This document shows, in pieces, positions 63,524-64,000 of a stretch of DNA of 64,000 bases (its first letter is position 1; every line of letters starts with the position of its first letter). The stretch covers positions 124,001 to 188,000 of the forward strand of contig NZ_JAUSZZ010000001.1 of the NCBI RefSeq assembly GCF_030818075.1. The letters are read 5' to 3'. The notes under the pieces were generated by a model. The model was not told where the DNA came from and ran no database searches. It saw only the letters and a program-made list of their open reading frames with translations. A program made the translations under genes and the position numbers. This DNA comes from Microbacterium proteolyticum. Its GTDB lineage: Bacteria; Actinomycetota; Actinomycetes; Actinomycetales; Microbacteriaceae.

Positions 63524-64000
63524 ATGCGAAACCCGGCAACGGCGGACGACGTGGTCAAGGCGCTCAACGACCTCACCGACTCGGGGATCGCCTCGGAGCG
63601 CACCGCGTTGCAGTCGCTCGGCATGGGACCGAACGACGCGAAGGTGCTGCGGTTCCTGCTCCAACGCAAGCGTGACGACGAGCCCGTCACTCCGCGCATG
63701 CTGGCATCCATGCTGGGCATCTCGTCCGCGGCCACCACGGCGCTCATCGACCGCCTCGCCGAGAGCGGCTGGGTCGCGCGCGAGCCGTACCCGGGCGACC
63801 GGCGTTCGATCGTGGTGCGCGAGACCATCGATGCCGACTCGCCCGCGCGCCGGATCCTGTCGGTCCGACGCGCCTCCGCGGCCGCGGCCGCCGAGCGTCT
63901 CGGGCCCGCCGAGCGACGGATCGTGGCCGATTTCCTCGAGGACCTCGCGCGCGCCGAGACCGAGGACATGGGCGAGATGTGCCCCCGCGACGACGAAACG
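63524..64000 (+). CDS. MarR family transcriptional regulator (partial, runs off the window)
   Basis: 159 codons are present with no stop before the window ends. Winged-helix core: NDAKVLRFLLQRKRDDEP, TPRMLASMLGISSAATTALI and wing YPGDRRSIVVRE. ATG at 63524 follows GGAGGAGG, unlike its leaderless divergent partner. Confidence 0.9.
   Translation, partial: MRNPATADDVVKALNDLTDSGIASERTALQSLGMGPNDAKVLRFLLQRKRDDEPVTPRMLASMLGISSAATTALIDRLAESGWVAREPYPGDRRSIVVRETIDADSPARRILSVRRASAAAAAERLGPAERRIVADFLEDLARAETEDMGEMCPRDDET

Overview
The window is a high-GC actinobacterial chromosome segment. The RpoB/RpoC sequences, the constant use of GGATGCC/GGCATCC, three DUF7882-type small proteins and the treXYZ layout point to Microbacteriaceae, most likely Microbacterium. 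No rRNA or tRNA gene is present, so the genus is inferred, not proven. Apart from the two ends, where rpoC and a MarR gene run off the window, this looks like an ordinary core/near-core chromosome. I see no prophage, insertion sequence, plasmid or CRISPR signature.

Layout. 1-6.4 kb: rpoB-rpoC (minus), with a good sigma-70-type promoter near 6.6 kb. 6.7-9.05 kb: 5-oxoprolinase genes pxpA and a fused pxpB-pxpC (minus). 9.2-15.2 kb: a dipeptide/oligopeptide ABC importer whose fused double ATPase gene faces the binding-protein/permease operon; five 50-bp palindromes lie where they meet, and the binding-protein gene carries two frameshifts. 15.5-25.7 kb: a spermidine-synthase-like enzyme, TPR and SprT-like proteins, a ComB-like phosphatase, a SRPBCC-like protein with a GNAT, a NarL-type two-component system, a divergent Lrp regulator/DUF6421/SDR cluster and an MFS exporter. 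25.9-40.3 kb: SWIM-SNF2 helicase, threonine aldolase, M3 peptidase, NUDIX-like protein, esterase, P-loop kinase, giant Lhr helicase and a Nei/Fpg glycosylase. 40.9-47.0 kb: a frameshifted hexapeptide-repeat protein, a CitA/CitB-like two-component system and a convergent tctCBA tricarboxylate transporter. 47.3-52.3 kb: small membrane proteins, a LysR effector-domain protein, a glutamine amidotransferase, a TspO-like protein, a cation exchanger and a TRIC/UPF0126 channel. 52.5-59.0 kb: treX-treY-treZ trehalose synthesis (treY frameshifted). 59-61.3 kb: two conserved unknowns, a small alarmone synthetase and a 46-codon gene. 61.4-64 kb: three DUF7882 paralogues and a divergent MarR pair.

Three window-wide patterns matter most. 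First, about twenty genes have a TANNNT-like hexamer 6-7 nt before the start codon, the arrangement expected of leaderless mRNAs; I used it to choose several starts. Second, four +1 frameshifts, all in runs of three or four G or C, interrupt three otherwise well-conserved genes, which suggests base-calling errors. Third, several families of long intergenic palindromes are present. The best regulatory lead is a 19-bp motif found before the CitA-like sensor gene and twice before tctC, a candidate binding site for the CitB-like regulator.
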